Part shown: in pieces, positions 37,201 through 45,808 of the stretch
How the letters are laid out: each line of letters starts with the position of its first letter
Position numbering within the stretch: the first letter of the stretch is position 1
Assembly: GCA_003599575.1 (NCBI GenBank)
Contig: QZKV01000115.1
Coordinates: forward strand, 1-53,643
DNA: 53,643 nucleotides
Direction: 5' to 3'
From: Desulfobacteraceae bacterium
GTDB taxonomy: Bacteria; Desulfobacterota; Desulfobacteria; Desulfobacterales; Desulfosarcinaceae
Made by a program: the position numbers and the translations under genes
The notes under the pieces: generated by a model
Database searches by the model: none
What the model saw: the letters and a program-made list of their open reading frames with translations, nothing else
What the model was told of the DNA's origin: nothing

Positions 37201-37950
37201 TTGATGGAAGAACGCTTCGCCGAAGGGGACTCTGTGATTCATCGCACCGACCCGGCCGTGCGCGCTTTGGCAGCCACACTCTACTCCTTTACGGTGGCCT
37301 TGATGGACAGCCTGGAAGCTTTGGGCCTGGCGCTTCTTTTTTCGATCGCCCTGGCAGCGGCCGCCCGCTTGACGATCAGGCCGCTTGTTCAACGGCTTGC
37401 GGCTGCGGCCGGTTTCTTATTGCTGCTTTGGCTGCTTTTGCCGTGGAGCTATCCCGGCGAAGCCTTGGGGCGCCTTGGACCTTTGGTGATCAGCCGTCAA
37501 GGCGTACGGATATGCTTGCTCGTCACCTGTAAGACAGCAGCCATCCTGATCGGCTTTACCGCTCTGGTGGCCACCATGCACCTTAGCACACTGGGCCATA
37601 CCCTGCACCGGATAGGATTGCCGCCCAAGTTGGTGCACTTGCTGCTGTTGGCCTACCGCTACATCTTCGTCATCCAAACTGAGTATCAACGATTGCTGCG
37701 CGCCGCCAAAATCCGCAATTTCCGACCGGTCACAACGATGCATACCTATCAAACCTATGCTTACTTGATCGGCATGCTCTTTGTCCGTGCCTCTGAAAGA
37801 TCCGTGCGCGTGCACCAGGCGATGAAATGCCGCGGGTTCAACGGGCGCTTCCACTCGCTCGACAGCTTCGGCGCCACAGTCTGGAACCCGGTCCTTGCCA
37901 CAGCCGTGGTACTGGTGAGTGCGGCCATGATCTACATCAACATAGGATAG
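37201..37950 (+). CDS. cbiQ: ECF transporter coupling T-subunit CbiQ
   Basis: 249 aa (TTG start; 248 from the ATG at 37204; GGAGG lies 9 nt before the TTG). Several membrane helices, then the cytoplasmic coupling helices with the Ala-Arg-Gly-type motifs: RLLRAAKIRNF and VHQAMKCRGFNGRF. These contact the ATPase. Normally an ABC ATPase gene (cbiO/nikO) follows; here the stop TAG runs directly into an inverted-repeat element and the next gene is convergent, so no ATPase gene is present at this locus. Confidence 0.92.
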   Translation: MMEERFAEGDSVIHRTDPAVRALAATLYSFTVALMDSLEALGLALLFSIALAAAARLTIRPLVQRLAAAAGFLLLLWLLLPWSYPGEALGRLGPLVISRQGVRICLLVTCKTAAILIGFTALVATMHLSTLGHTLHRIGLPPKLVHLLLLAYRYIFVIQTEYQRLLRAAKIRNFRPVTTMHTYQTYAYLIGMLFVRASERSVRVHQAMKCRGFNGRFHSLDSFGATVWNPVLATAVVLVSAAMIYINIG

Positions 37951-38143
37951 GGGACGTACATGAAAATATTAAAATTGTCGAGCCAACCGGGTCCTCCCTC
38001 ACAAACGCCTCAATAAAATTCACGAGGCATAACTTTATCATCCAAACAGATCGTCTATTCGGCTAACTGGGCAGATGCTCGATGCGCCGGGGTGGTTGCG
38101 TCGGCATGAGCCAGCTTTTTTTCATATTTTCATGTACGTCCCC
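37950..38143. mobile_element. 194-bp element with perfect 20-bp inverted ends (MITE/REPIN-like)
   Basis: GGGGACGTACATGAAAATAT (37950-37969) is repeated inverted and exactly at 38124-38143, with four more matching bases inward after one mismatch. The interior (154 bp) has no gene. The first G is the last base of the cbiQ stop codon, and the right end stops 2 bp before the stop of the convergent lipoprotein gene. The GGGGACGTAC end resembles sequences often associated with REP-associated tyrosine transposases; that link is from memory. No clear target-site duplication was found. Confidence 0.75.
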
Positions 38144-38145
38144 CA

Positions 38146-38664
38146 TCAGGGAAAATCCGCGTGGACCTGATCCGCATGGGTCAGCATGTTCTTGCGGAGC
38201 GTATCATCCATCCCGCCCATGTTTTGGATGACCTGTTTAAGCGAAGATAATTCGAGGCTGCAAAGGGAGAGCAGATGGCTTTCAGTATCCGTGTAGTGAT
38301 GATCACTGATGCGGGTGCGCTGGAGGATGGATTCGGTCAGTGCGTTGATTATTTCCGTTCGATCTGCCTCCGGGAGATCACCCGCGGCAGCGGACAGCAA
38401 CTTGAGGTAGGATTCGATCACGCGGGCCATTTCCGCCCGCGCCTGATTATCGGCGGTGGCGCGCAACAAGGTGGCGTTGCGCAGGCCGGAGGCCTTTCCG
38501 ATGCCGTAAAAAAGCCTTTCGCCGCCGACCACGTAGGCGCCGCTTTCCAATTGGGTCCACTGAGCAGTTGACACGATGGCCATTTTAGGTTTCGCGCAAC
38601 CGCCCAGAAACCAAAACCCAATGAGCAAACTTACAGTTGCGGCAGCAGCGATTCTGTTGCGCAT
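38146..38664 (-). CDS. LPP20-like lipoprotein
   Basis: 172 aa. A lipoprotein signal ends in the lipobox LGGC (cysteine near residue 23). The mature part has GERLFYGIGKASG, then NATLLRATADNQARAEMARVI, which matches the LPP20/FlgP-like pattern (short name-giving GxG then helix with A-R-A). Such lipoproteins are on the outer membrane or linked to flagellar basal structures; the function here is not known. It is convergent with the cbi genes. A FlgT-like protein is encoded 2.4 kb downstream. Confidence 0.7.
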   Translation of the reverse strand: MRNRIAAAATVSLLIGFWFLGGCAKPKMAIVSTAQWTQLESGAYVVGGERLFYGIGKASGLRNATLLRATADNQARAEMARVIESYLKLLSAAAGDLPEADRTEIINALTESILQRTRISDHHYTDTESHLLSLCSLELSSLKQVIQNMGGMDDTLRKNMLTHADQVHADFP

Positions 38665-38738
38665 GAAACCTCCGACCGAATCCAGCGGAACACCAAATTA
38701 AAAAGGGTCACGATCATCACCGCAACCCTTTGATAACG

Positions 38739-38813
38739 TGGTAGGCACGCGCGGATTTGAACCGCGGACTTCTACCGTGTCAGGGTAGCGCTCTCCCCCT
38801 GAGCTACGTGCCT
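38739..38813 (-). tRNA. tRNA-Val(GAC)
   Basis: On the minus strand the cloverleaf is complete: acceptor AGGCACG/CGTGCCT, D-arm GCTC/GAGC, anticodon arm CTACC-CTGACAC-GGTAG with anticodon GAC, T-arm CGCGG-TTCAAAT-CCGCG, discriminator A and encoded CCA at 38739-38741. Length 75 nt. Confidence 0.97.
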
Positions 38814-38827
38814 GAAAGCAGGGTTTG

Positions 38828-38856
38828 TTGTTAACATCGGCACATAGGCCTGTCAA
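38828..38856 (-). promoter_or_regulatory. Possible tRNA-Val promoter
   Basis: On the minus strand a perfect TTGACA (38851-38856) and a weak TAACAA (38828-38833) are 17 bp apart and end 15 bp before the tRNA 5' end, a normal distance for a stable RNA. Confidence 0.5.
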
Positions 38857-39189
38857 GGGCAAATGCAGCCAGCCGGCATCTACGTTGCTCCGTTCGCATG
38901 ATCGAGAAACGGCGTTTATGGCGCGTGCGCGCGGGCGGGCTTGGCCGATGCGACGTTCGAAATCTGCTGGCTCGCGCGCTGCGGCTTGGGAACACGCACC
39001 GAAATGATTAAAGCATGTTCGGCGGAAAAACGCCGGCCTGGGACGACCGCCGCCGGGAGGCGTTGAAGAAGCTGAGGACCGTTGTGAAACCAAAAATAAA
39101 TCCGCGTTGACCTCACCTCATCCGGTGTTATTTTAGTGTCCAAAGCACAAGCTGACATGCTGGGGAAGGTTGTTCGAGTTTTTTATCTG
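38857..39189. other. Non-coding gap between tRNA-Val and the metallo-hydrolase gene
   Basis: About 330 bp, GC-rich in the middle. I see no gene or clear signal. A GTG-initiated extension of the hydrolase (from 39136) falls here but lacks a ribosome site. Confidence 0.4.
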
Positions 39190-40299
39190 ATGATGAGTCG
39201 CAGAATATTTATCCAAAATTTAATGACAGGGCTTAAAAGCGTGGCCCTTTTTCATTTGGTGCCGGGCTCGGCGAGCCTGGCGCTCGGTCAGGCGGAAAAG
39301 ACTGAAAAGCTCCACTACAAGCGCCTCAACGGGGTTTCTATCCGGGCGTTGGCGGCGGCCAGGGAGCATCATGGTCCGGACGGCCGCTTTCTAAACCCCT
39401 TGGGCCACGTGCGCCGTCGCCGAAAAGTCGGCGAGCTGCTGTACTGGAAGCTGTTCAGCGAAAATGAGTTCAGGTCTTCTCTGGATGAACAGCCCATCAC
39501 TCCCGTGCAGGTGGATTGGGACAAGGTGCGCCATCACCGGGGTTTGTCGGTAACGTTCATCAAACATGCCACCGTGCTGATCAAGGACCTCGATCAGTAT
39601 CTTATTGTCGATCCGGTGTTCAGCCATATCTTCTGGTTCATCAAAGATTTCTCTCCTTTGGCGTTTGAGCCGCATGAGTTGCCCAAAATCGCCCACATTC
39701 TGATCACCCACGGGCATTACGATCATATCGACGAACCATCGCTGAGTTTATTCGACCGCAAGACGCATGTGATCTCCCCACTCGGGTATGACAATATTTT
39801 TACCGGGCTGGGCATGCATCATCGCACGCAACTGGACTGGTACGACGCATATACCGACGGGCGGAGGGAGATTACGCTTTTGCCGTGCAATCACTGGACC
39901 ATGCGCAACCCCATCGCAGGGCCGAACCGTTCCCTGTGGGGATCCTACCTGATCAAGACCGCGGCGGGGAAGACCATCTATTTGTCCGGTGATACGGCAT
40001 TTTTCGATGGATTTCACGAAATCGGCCGGCAATACGACATCGACTTGGCCATTATCAACCTGGGGGCCTACGAACCACGCTGGTTCATGGCGCCCAGCCA
40101 CATGAATCCGCGCGAAACGGTGGAGGCTTTTAAACAGCTCGGCGCCCGCAAATTGATGATCGTCCACTGGGGCACCTTCCGCCTGGGGGACGAACCGGTC
40201 CATTTTCCCCCCATGGAACTGCGCAAAATTCTGCAGGAAGAGGGCTTGCTGGATTCCTGGGTAGATCTCAAGCACGGCGAAACGCTCTACCTGGCGTAA
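39190..40299 (+). CDS. Tat-exported metallo-beta-lactamase-fold hydrolase (NAPE-PLD/UlaG-like)
   Basis: 369 aa from the tandem ATG at 39190. The N-terminus MMSRRIFIQNL followed by a hydrophobic stretch to about residue 35 matches a twin-arginine signal (S-R-R-x-F-I). The catalytic domain has THGHYDHID (two-metal site HxHxDH), NHWTMR, LSGDTAFFDGF and HWGTFRLGDEP. The Lactamase_B_2/NAPE-PLD-like branch cleaves phosphodiester or lactone bonds; the substrate here is unknown. Tat export suggests metals are loaded before export. No co-directional partner genes. Confidence 0.85.
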   Translation: MMSRRIFIQNLMTGLKSVALFHLVPGSASLALGQAEKTEKLHYKRLNGVSIRALAAAREHHGPDGRFLNPLGHVRRRRKVGELLYWKLFSENEFRSSLDEQPITPVQVDWDKVRHHRGLSVTFIKHATVLIKDLDQYLIVDPVFSHIFWFIKDFSPLAFEPHELPKIAHILITHGHYDHIDEPSLSLFDRKTHVISPLGYDNIFTGLGMHHRTQLDWYDAYTDGRREITLLPCNHWTMRNPIAGPNRSLWGSYLIKTAAGKTIYLSGDTAFFDGFHEIGRQYDIDLAIINLGAYEPRWFMAPSHMNPRETVEAFKQLGARKLMIVHWGTFRLGDEPVHFPPMELRKILQEEGLLDSWVDLKHGETLYLA

Positions 40300-40312
40300 G
40301 CTTCCGGGCTTC

Positions 40313-40487
40313 GCGCGTTTACGCATTTTCCAACACGTTCCACTCTCGTACCCGGCGCAGGAAGTACGTGTACCCGTCGAAGCGTCCATCGAAATATTTG
40401 GAGATTGGCGCATTCGATTTCTTGTACGCGAAAGGAGTACGCCGGCGATAAACGCGGCCTCGGCCGTGATCCAGGGGGTTTTTGTAA
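40313..40487 (-). pseudogene. Open frame without a start codon, possible gene remnant
   Basis: On the minus strand, +1 relative to pgsA and overlapping its last codons, a frame stays open for about 60 codons and then stops (TAA near 40319). Its end reads like real protein: FAYKKSNAPISKYF, then DGRFDGYTYFLRRVREWNVL. It has no ATG or GTG before that, and a TGA closes it inside pgsA. It may be the remnant of a small gene or a pgsA extension lost to a frameshift. Family not recognised. Confidence 0.25.
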
Positions 40488-41042
40488 TTATGGGTTGTTC
40501 GGTTCCTGCAAAATGTTCATGCCGACATAGATGTAGTGCAGGCCGGAGAGGATGGTCAGAATGGCTGCGGCCCACAATAAAAGTGGATGCAGGGCGGTCA
40601 GCTTCACCCCGGCGGGATCGAAGAGCGCCAGAATGACCAGCAGAATCTGGGCTGTGGTGGTGCATTTGCTCACAATGGTCGGTCGAACCTCGTAGGATTT
40701 CTGGGTCAATGTAAAAATCGCGATCCCCAACAAAATGATGACATCCCGGGCAATCACGATGACGACTACCCAGCTTGGGATCACAGCTAAAATGCCCAGC
40801 GCGACAAAAGCCGAGATGAGCAGCAACTTGTCCGCCACGGGGTCCAGGTGGGCGCCCAAAACCGTGCGCTGATTGAAGTAACGCGCTATGAGCCCGTCGA
40901 GACCGTCGCTCACGCCTGCCGCCACAAAGACCACCAGAGCCTGCGGGTAATTGCGGCGCAGCAGCAAAATCAAAAACAGCGGTGTAAGCAGAATACGCAC
41001 CACTGTGAGTATATTGGGTATACTGATGGGCAATCGGCTCAA
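40488..41042 (-). CDS. pgsA: CDP-diacylglycerol-glycerol-3-phosphate 3-phosphatidyltransferase
   Basis: 184 aa, about five membrane helices. The CDP-alcohol phosphatidyltransferase signature D-G-x2-A-R-x8-G-x3-D-x3-D is complete: DGLDGLIARYF then GAHLDPVADK near residues 46-72. N-terminal SIPNILTVVRILLTPLFLI is typical of PgsA. It makes phosphatidylglycerol phosphate in the inner membrane. It begins 15 bp after the FlgT-like gene. Confidence 0.9.
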   Translation of the reverse strand: MSRLPISIPNILTVVRILLTPLFLILLLRRNYPQALVVFVAAGVSDGLDGLIARYFNQRTVLGAHLDPVADKLLLISAFVALGILAVIPSWVVVIVIARDVIILLGIAIFTLTQKSYEVRPTIVSKCTTTAQILLVILALFDPAGVKLTALHPLLLWAAAILTILSGLHYIYVGMNILQEPNNP

Positions 41043-41057
41043 AAAGCCCCTCTTGCG

Positions 41058-42239
41058 CTAGCGCGACAGCAATTGCAGTACAATGACCGCGTCCTCCACC
41101 TGAACAACATTGATCCGAAAATTATCAAAATTGAGCATCTGCGCGGCATCGGCCAAAGTACGGGCACTGCCCTGATAAGTGGCCGTCATAACAGCCGTAT
41201 CGGATGCCAGTTCCCTCAATTGCAGATTGTCCACACCCGAGGTGCCGCTCAAGGCGCCGCGGAACTTCACCAGACTGGCGATGTTGCCCCCTACGCCCTG
41301 CACCCGTATTTCGATGCCGGTCCCCAAAGCCGCTTGCCTGGACCAGGCACTGGCGACTTTACTGGAGAGCTCTTCCCCAGCCAGTGCCGCCGCCCTGCGA
41401 AGGAGTTCGCCGCCGTCCGCAATCCCTTGGCCGGCTTCGGTGGTGGCGCTCTTTTCAACCTTTGCAAGCGCCTTTCCATCTGCCGTGCGATAGGCAATCG
41501 TACGAATTGTTCCGCGGTAGGCTTGGGCACTTGGCTGCAAGGGCGTGTTGGCATGCTCGACCAGGGCCGAACCCGCCACCACCACCTCGGCGTCGAATCG
41601 CCGGCCCAAATCCATGGCTTCGGCCGCACTCAGTTCGGATGCGTAGTCCGCAGTGACTCCAGCACCATCGGGTTGAACCATCACAAAATTGCTGTCGGAA
41701 AAGATCCGTGACAAGACTGAGCTGGAGATGTGAACATCTGAAACCGGCCGCCGACTCCACCAATACTGAGGTGCAAGGTCATTGAGATTTTTTTCGGCAA
41801 CACATAGAAGGACGCGCGGATAGGGGATCTCCCCCAGCCGAAGACCGGCGGCTTTGGCAGCATCTTTCAACTGGTCGACCGAAACCGTGGCCTGCACAAT
41901 CAGCCGGTAGGTGTCTTTGGTGACGGATTCGGTCAACACTTTGTAGTCACGCACAAATCTATCGGTGCGATTCAGAAGGGTCTCGTTGACGACTTTAAAA
42001 TGGCCCACCAAAGATTCGATGGGAATCGCGTCCCCCAGCGCCCGGCTTACCGCCATGATCAGACCGGCATTGATCGCCTCCTCCCGGCCTGCCGCCATGT
42101 CTCCTCCGCGAATTCGGCTGCTGCCGATAGCAAAAACCGTGATTTCGCCGCCGCCTGGCTGAGCCCGAACGCTCGAGCAAACCGGCAGGATGATAAGAGC
42201 CAAGATCAGCAACGTTTTGCATCCCGGTATCGTACGCAT
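41058..42239 (-). CDS. Exported FlgT-like protein
   Basis: 393 aa. Start: ATG at 42239 with AGGAGG 8 nt upstream. Signal peptide to about residue 27 (TLLILALIILPVCSSVRA). The next ~90 residues (GSSRIRGGDMAAGREEAI, VKDTYRLIVQATVSVDQL) resemble the FlgT N-terminal domain, and a middle part (VVVAGSALVEH) the FlgT/TolB-N-like domain. FlgT helps form the H/T ring of polar flagella in vibrios; no flagellar genes are nearby, so a general envelope role is also possible. Confidence 0.7.
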   Translation of the reverse strand: MRTIPGCKTLLILALIILPVCSSVRAQPGGGEITVFAIGSSRIRGGDMAAGREEAINAGLIMAVSRALGDAIPIESLVGHFKVVNETLLNRTDRFVRDYKVLTESVTKDTYRLIVQATVSVDQLKDAAKAAGLRLGEIPYPRVLLCVAEKNLNDLAPQYWWSRRPVSDVHISSSVLSRIFSDSNFVMVQPDGAGVTADYASELSAAEAMDLGRRFDAEVVVAGSALVEHANTPLQPSAQAYRGTIRTIAYRTADGKALAKVEKSATTEAGQGIADGGELLRRAAALAGEELSSKVASAWSRQAALGTGIEIRVQGVGGNIASLVKFRGALSGTSGVDNLQLRELASDTAVMTATYQGSARTLADAAQMLNFDNFRINVVQVEDAVIVLQLLSR

Positions 42240-42423
42240 AAGAGTTCCTCCTGGCGGCAAAAAACCTTCTACGGCCGCTAATGCCGATTCTTTGCATGAA
42301 ACGCTTCGGCATTCAATGGAAACTATTCGATTGCGTCAGGCGCGGAATGCCGGATTAAATTTTGCATGACAACAGTTTTCCGGGTCCCCCTGCCCAAAGA
42401 TTGGGGCGCCCCGCACAATGCGT

Positions 42424-43407
42424 TCAACTGGCCCGCGACCACGCATATTCCACGACATCTTCCAGAATCCGGCGTTCCGGGGAAGGATCGAACGTAAACA
42501 AGGCCTGTTTGGCTTGCCGGATCTGACCTGCGGCAAGATCGCGGGTGTAGTCGATGCCGCCGTAAAACCGCAGCCGGTCCAGCAACCGGTCGAAATCCGA
42601 AGGGGTGAACGCTTGCGCCCGGATAAGGGCTTCCATCCACAACTTGTCCTGCGGACCGGCCTGCCGAAGGGCGTAAATCACGGGCAGGGTCAACTTGCCT
42701 TCCCGCAGGTCGGCGCCGGCTTTTTTGCCCAGCGCGGCCGTATCTTGCGTATAATCCAGCAAATCGTCGGCCATTTGAAAGGCCATGCCCAGGTGAAAAC
42801 CGAATTCACTCAAGGCCTGCGCCGATTGCCGCGTAGCCCCGGCAATCAGCGCCCCGACCCGGCAGGCGCCCTGGAATAGCACCGCTGTCTTGCAGCGGAT
42901 GACATCCATGTAGATTTCTTCATCGAGGGCAACATCCCCTTTATGGGCCAGCTGCCGGATTTCTCCTTGCGACATCTGTTCAGTAATGCCGGCGATCACC
43001 GCGATCACTTCGGGCAGACCCGTGCGCGCCGCCAGGGAAAGCGCGCGCGCCAGCAGGAAATCACCCGTCAGCACGGCCGTAGGCGGGTCCCAAACGTGGT
43101 GCGCCGCCGGCCGCCCGCGGCGCAAATCAGCGCCGTCCACCACATCATCGTGTATCAAGGTGGCGGCATGCAGATATTCGAAGATAACACTCGTGTCGGC
43201 GGCTGAAGGCCTGTCCGCATGTCCGCATAAGCGTGCTGAGAGCATCATCAACAACGGCCGCAACCGTTTGCCGCCGGCAAAAAGCAGGTGTCCGGCCACC
43301 TGCCGGACCAAATTGAGCTGGGGGTTGAGATTTCCGGACAGGGCGTCTTCAATCGACGATAGGTCCTCTTGCACGGCAGCCAGGATTCTATTTTTAAGAT
43401 CGGTCAT
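42424..43407 (-). CDS. Polyprenyl diphosphate synthase
   Basis: 327 aa, all-helical trans-prenyltransferase. First aspartate-rich motif in LIHDDVVDGADLRRG (near residue 86), second in QMADDLLDYT (near 213), GGKRLRPLLM binding IPP, and KTAVLF. The small-residue pattern before the first motif (YLHAATLIHDD) suggests a long product (octaprenyl or similar, for menaquinone side chains). Its ATG overlaps the rimO stop (ATGA), so translation is coupled. Confidence 0.9.
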   Translation of the reverse strand: MTDLKNRILAAVQEDLSSIEDALSGNLNPQLNLVRQVAGHLLFAGGKRLRPLLMMLSARLCGHADRPSAADTSVIFEYLHAATLIHDDVVDGADLRRGRPAAHHVWDPPTAVLTGDFLLARALSLAARTGLPEVIAVIAGITEQMSQGEIRQLAHKGDVALDEEIYMDVIRCKTAVLFQGACRVGALIAGATRQSAQALSEFGFHLGMAFQMADDLLDYTQDTAALGKKAGADLREGKLTLPVIYALRQAGPQDKLWMEALIRAQAFTPSDFDRLLDRLRFYGGIDYTRDLAAGQIRQAKQALFTFDPSPERRILEDVVEYAWSRAS

Positions 43408-44735
43408 AACGCCTCTGTGATCAGATCGTAATCAAGGGTTTGCACCACGCGTACCGGGATGAAGTTTCCAGGTACCGGCGCCGGACCCTCCGGGGAGGCT
43501 TTGATCAAGGTCACACCGTCCACTTCCGGCGCCTGGAAGCATGTGCGGCCGATCCAGAAATCGTCGCCCTTCTTGGGGGCCGCGTCCACCAGCACTTGCA
43601 AGGTACGGCCTTGAAATCGGGTCAGCTTTTCAGCCGATATACGCTGCTGCAGGGCCATGACCATGTCAAGACGCTCCTGGGCCAGAACGGCATCCACATG
43701 TTCACCCAGATGGTGCGAGGGCAAATCCTCGGCATCCGAATAGGCAAACACTCCCAGGTGATCGAAACGGGCTTGCTCGATAAAATCCAGCAGCTGCTTG
43801 AAATCATCCTGGCTTTCACCGGGAAAGCCCACCAATACGGTGGTGCGCAAAGCCGCATCGGGGAGTTGCGCGCGAATCGAAGTGAACAAGTGCAGCAATT
43901 CCCGATCCGTATACCCGCGCCCCATGCGCCGCAGCATGTTAGAGCTGGCATGTTGGACAGGTATATCGAGGTAGGCGCACAGATTGGCATGTGCGGCCAG
44001 GGTCTGGATGACCTTCGCGGTGATGCTTTGCGGGTGGCCGTACATCACGCGAATCCAGACGGACGGGTCCACTCCGGCCAATGCCGAAAGCAAGCGGGCC
44101 AAATCGGTCGGCGGACGCAGATCTTGCCCGTAGGCAGTCGTTTCCTGGGCCACGAGGGTCAGTTCCCGGGCGCCGTCGGCAATCAGCGCCCGGGCTTCCT
44201 GAAGCAGGGTCGCAAGGGGACGGCTTTTTTGACCGCCCCTCAGCTTGGGGATGATGCAATAAGTACAGTGCCGGCTGCATCCTTCCGCTATTTTCAAGTA
44301 GGCGCTATGCGCCGCCAGGGGCTTGCGCAAAACCGGCAGACGGCTGTCCACGGCGTCCGGATCGGGCAACAGGCAGGCACCGGCCGCCCATGCACCTTGC
44401 ACGGCCGGAACAATCTGCTCATAGGCACCGGTGCCAAGAAAAAAGTCCACCTCGGGCAATGCTTCCACGATCGGGTCGCGGTAGCGCTCCGGCAGGCAGC
44501 CGGTCACGATCAGCCGGCGGCAGCGGCCTTCGCGCTTGTATTTGGCCAATTCCAAAATGGTGTCGATGGATTCATCGGCCGCGCTTTCGATGAAACTGCA
44601 TGTGTTGACCACGATCGCCTCTGCCAGAGAGGGATCATCGGTGATACCGATGCCGGCCGCTTCGAGCCGCGCCAGCATGGTTTCACTGTCCACCTGATTG
44701 CGGGCGCAGCCTAAACTTTCAAGATAAATCAACAT
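43404..44735 (-). CDS. rimO: Ribosomal protein S12 methylthiotransferase
   Basis: 443 aa. UPF0004 domain with three cysteines (SLGCARNQVDSE, VNTCSFIESA, VTGCLPERY), radical-SAM motif CSRHCTYCIIP near residue 150, and a C-terminal TRAM domain (LVDAAPKKGDDFWIGRT ... GNFIPVRV). CARNQVDSE is the RimO rather than MiaB form. It adds a methylthio group to an aspartate of protein S12. It is 21 bp after etfA and overlaps the polyprenyl synthase by 4 nt. Confidence 0.96.
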   Translation of the reverse strand: MLIYLESLGCARNQVDSETMLARLEAAGIGITDDPSLAEAIVVNTCSFIESAADESIDTILELAKYKREGRCRRLIVTGCLPERYRDPIVEALPEVDFFLGTGAYEQIVPAVQGAWAAGACLLPDPDAVDSRLPVLRKPLAAHSAYLKIAEGCSRHCTYCIIPKLRGGQKSRPLATLLQEARALIADGARELTLVAQETTAYGQDLRPPTDLARLLSALAGVDPSVWIRVMYGHPQSITAKVIQTLAAHANLCAYLDIPVQHASSNMLRRMGRGYTDRELLHLFTSIRAQLPDAALRTTVLVGFPGESQDDFKQLLDFIEQARFDHLGVFAYSDAEDLPSHHLGEHVDAVLAQERLDMVMALQQRISAEKLTRFQGRTLQVLVDAAPKKGDDFWIGRTCFQAPEVDGVTLIKASPEGPAPVPGNFIPVRVVQTLDYDLITEAL

Positions 44736-44756
44736 ATCAAAAGGATTGGGACGGTT

Positions 44757-45719
44757 TTATGCCCTGAGCTTCTTGATCTCCGCGGTTAAAGCCGGCACAA
44801 TTTCGAATAGATCGCCCACAATGGCGTAGTCGGCCTTGCCGATGATGGGTGCTTCGGGATCTTTGTTGATGGCCACGATGACTTTGGACGAGGACATGCC
44901 GGCCAGGTGCTGAATGGCCCCCGATACACCGCAGGCGATATACAAAGTGGGCGAAACGGTCTTTCCGGTTTGTCCCACCTGATCGGCGGCCGCGCGCCAG
45001 CCTTCGTCCACGGCTGAACGGGAAGCGCCCACGGCGGCGCCCAGTGCGGCAGCCAAAGCCTCGACGGTGGAAAAATCCGGCCCCCCCATTCCGCGACCGC
45101 CGGTCACCACGATATCGGCCTCGGTCAAATCCACCTTGCCGGTTTCGAACTGCTTGCCGACCACTTGGGATCGACCCCTCACGCTGATGGCCACTTTTTC
45201 CACATCACCGGCTCCCTGGGCCGCTGAAATGGTTTGGGTATTGGGACGCAGCGATACGATCACGGGCGATCCGGACAGCCCCACATCGGCCAGAATCTTG
45301 CCGCCGTACATGGGCCGCGTGGCCACCACCTGCCCATCTTCCACGCGCAGGCCGATGGAGTCGGTGGCCAGGGCGGCATTCAGGCGCGCCGACAAGCGGG
45401 CCGCCAGATCCTTGCCCTGTGTGGTTGCGCCCATAAGCACCACCGCCGGACGGGCCTGATCGATGATCTGAGCCAACGCATCGGTATACGCTTCGGTTGT
45501 AAAATCGGCCAAGGCCGGATCCTCCGCCACCAGGATACGCGCCGCTCCGTAGGCGCCCAGCTCGGCGGCCACACCGGCGATGCCGCTGCCCATCAACGCC
45601 ACGTTCACCGCGCCGCCCAACTGGCCGGCCAGCCGGCCGCCAGCGCTCAATGCTTCAAAGGTCACTTTGCGGAAAGCCCCCTGAACATGCTCCGCAACCA
45701 CGAGAACATTTTGTGTCAT
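44757..45719 (-). CDS. etfA: Electron transfer flavoprotein alpha subunit
   Basis: 320 aa from the ATG at 45719, with AAGGAG 6 nt upstream. The C-terminal FAD domain has the family signature LYIACGVSGAIQHLAGMSSSK followed by VIVAINKDPEAPI; VVTGGRGMGG also binds FAD. Forms the EtfAB dimer with the gene upstream to carry electrons from acyl-CoA or other dehydrogenases to the quinone pool. No EtfQO gene or dehydrogenase is in the window. Confidence 0.96.
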   Translation of the reverse strand: MTQNVLVVAEHVQGAFRKVTFEALSAGGRLAGQLGGAVNVALMGSGIAGVAAELGAYGAARILVAEDPALADFTTEAYTDALAQIIDQARPAVVLMGATTQGKDLAARLSARLNAALATDSIGLRVEDGQVVATRPMYGGKILADVGLSGSPVIVSLRPNTQTISAAQGAGDVEKVAISVRGRSQVVGKQFETGKVDLTEADIVVTGGRGMGGPDFSTVEALAAALGAAVGASRSAVDEGWRAAADQVGQTGKTVSPTLYIACGVSGAIQHLAGMSSSKVIVAINKDPEAPIIGKADYAIVGDLFEIVPALTAEIKKLRA

Positions 45720-45808
45720 CACCAGCTCCTTATCGTTATCCATCTCCGGCCCGCGCTACTCAAAACCGGACACAGGCATTGTACATGGCTATTTGCATTC
45801 TTCGGTCT

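Noticed and set aside
38698-39093. 131-codon minus-strand ORF
   Set aside because: It runs across the tRNA-Val gene.
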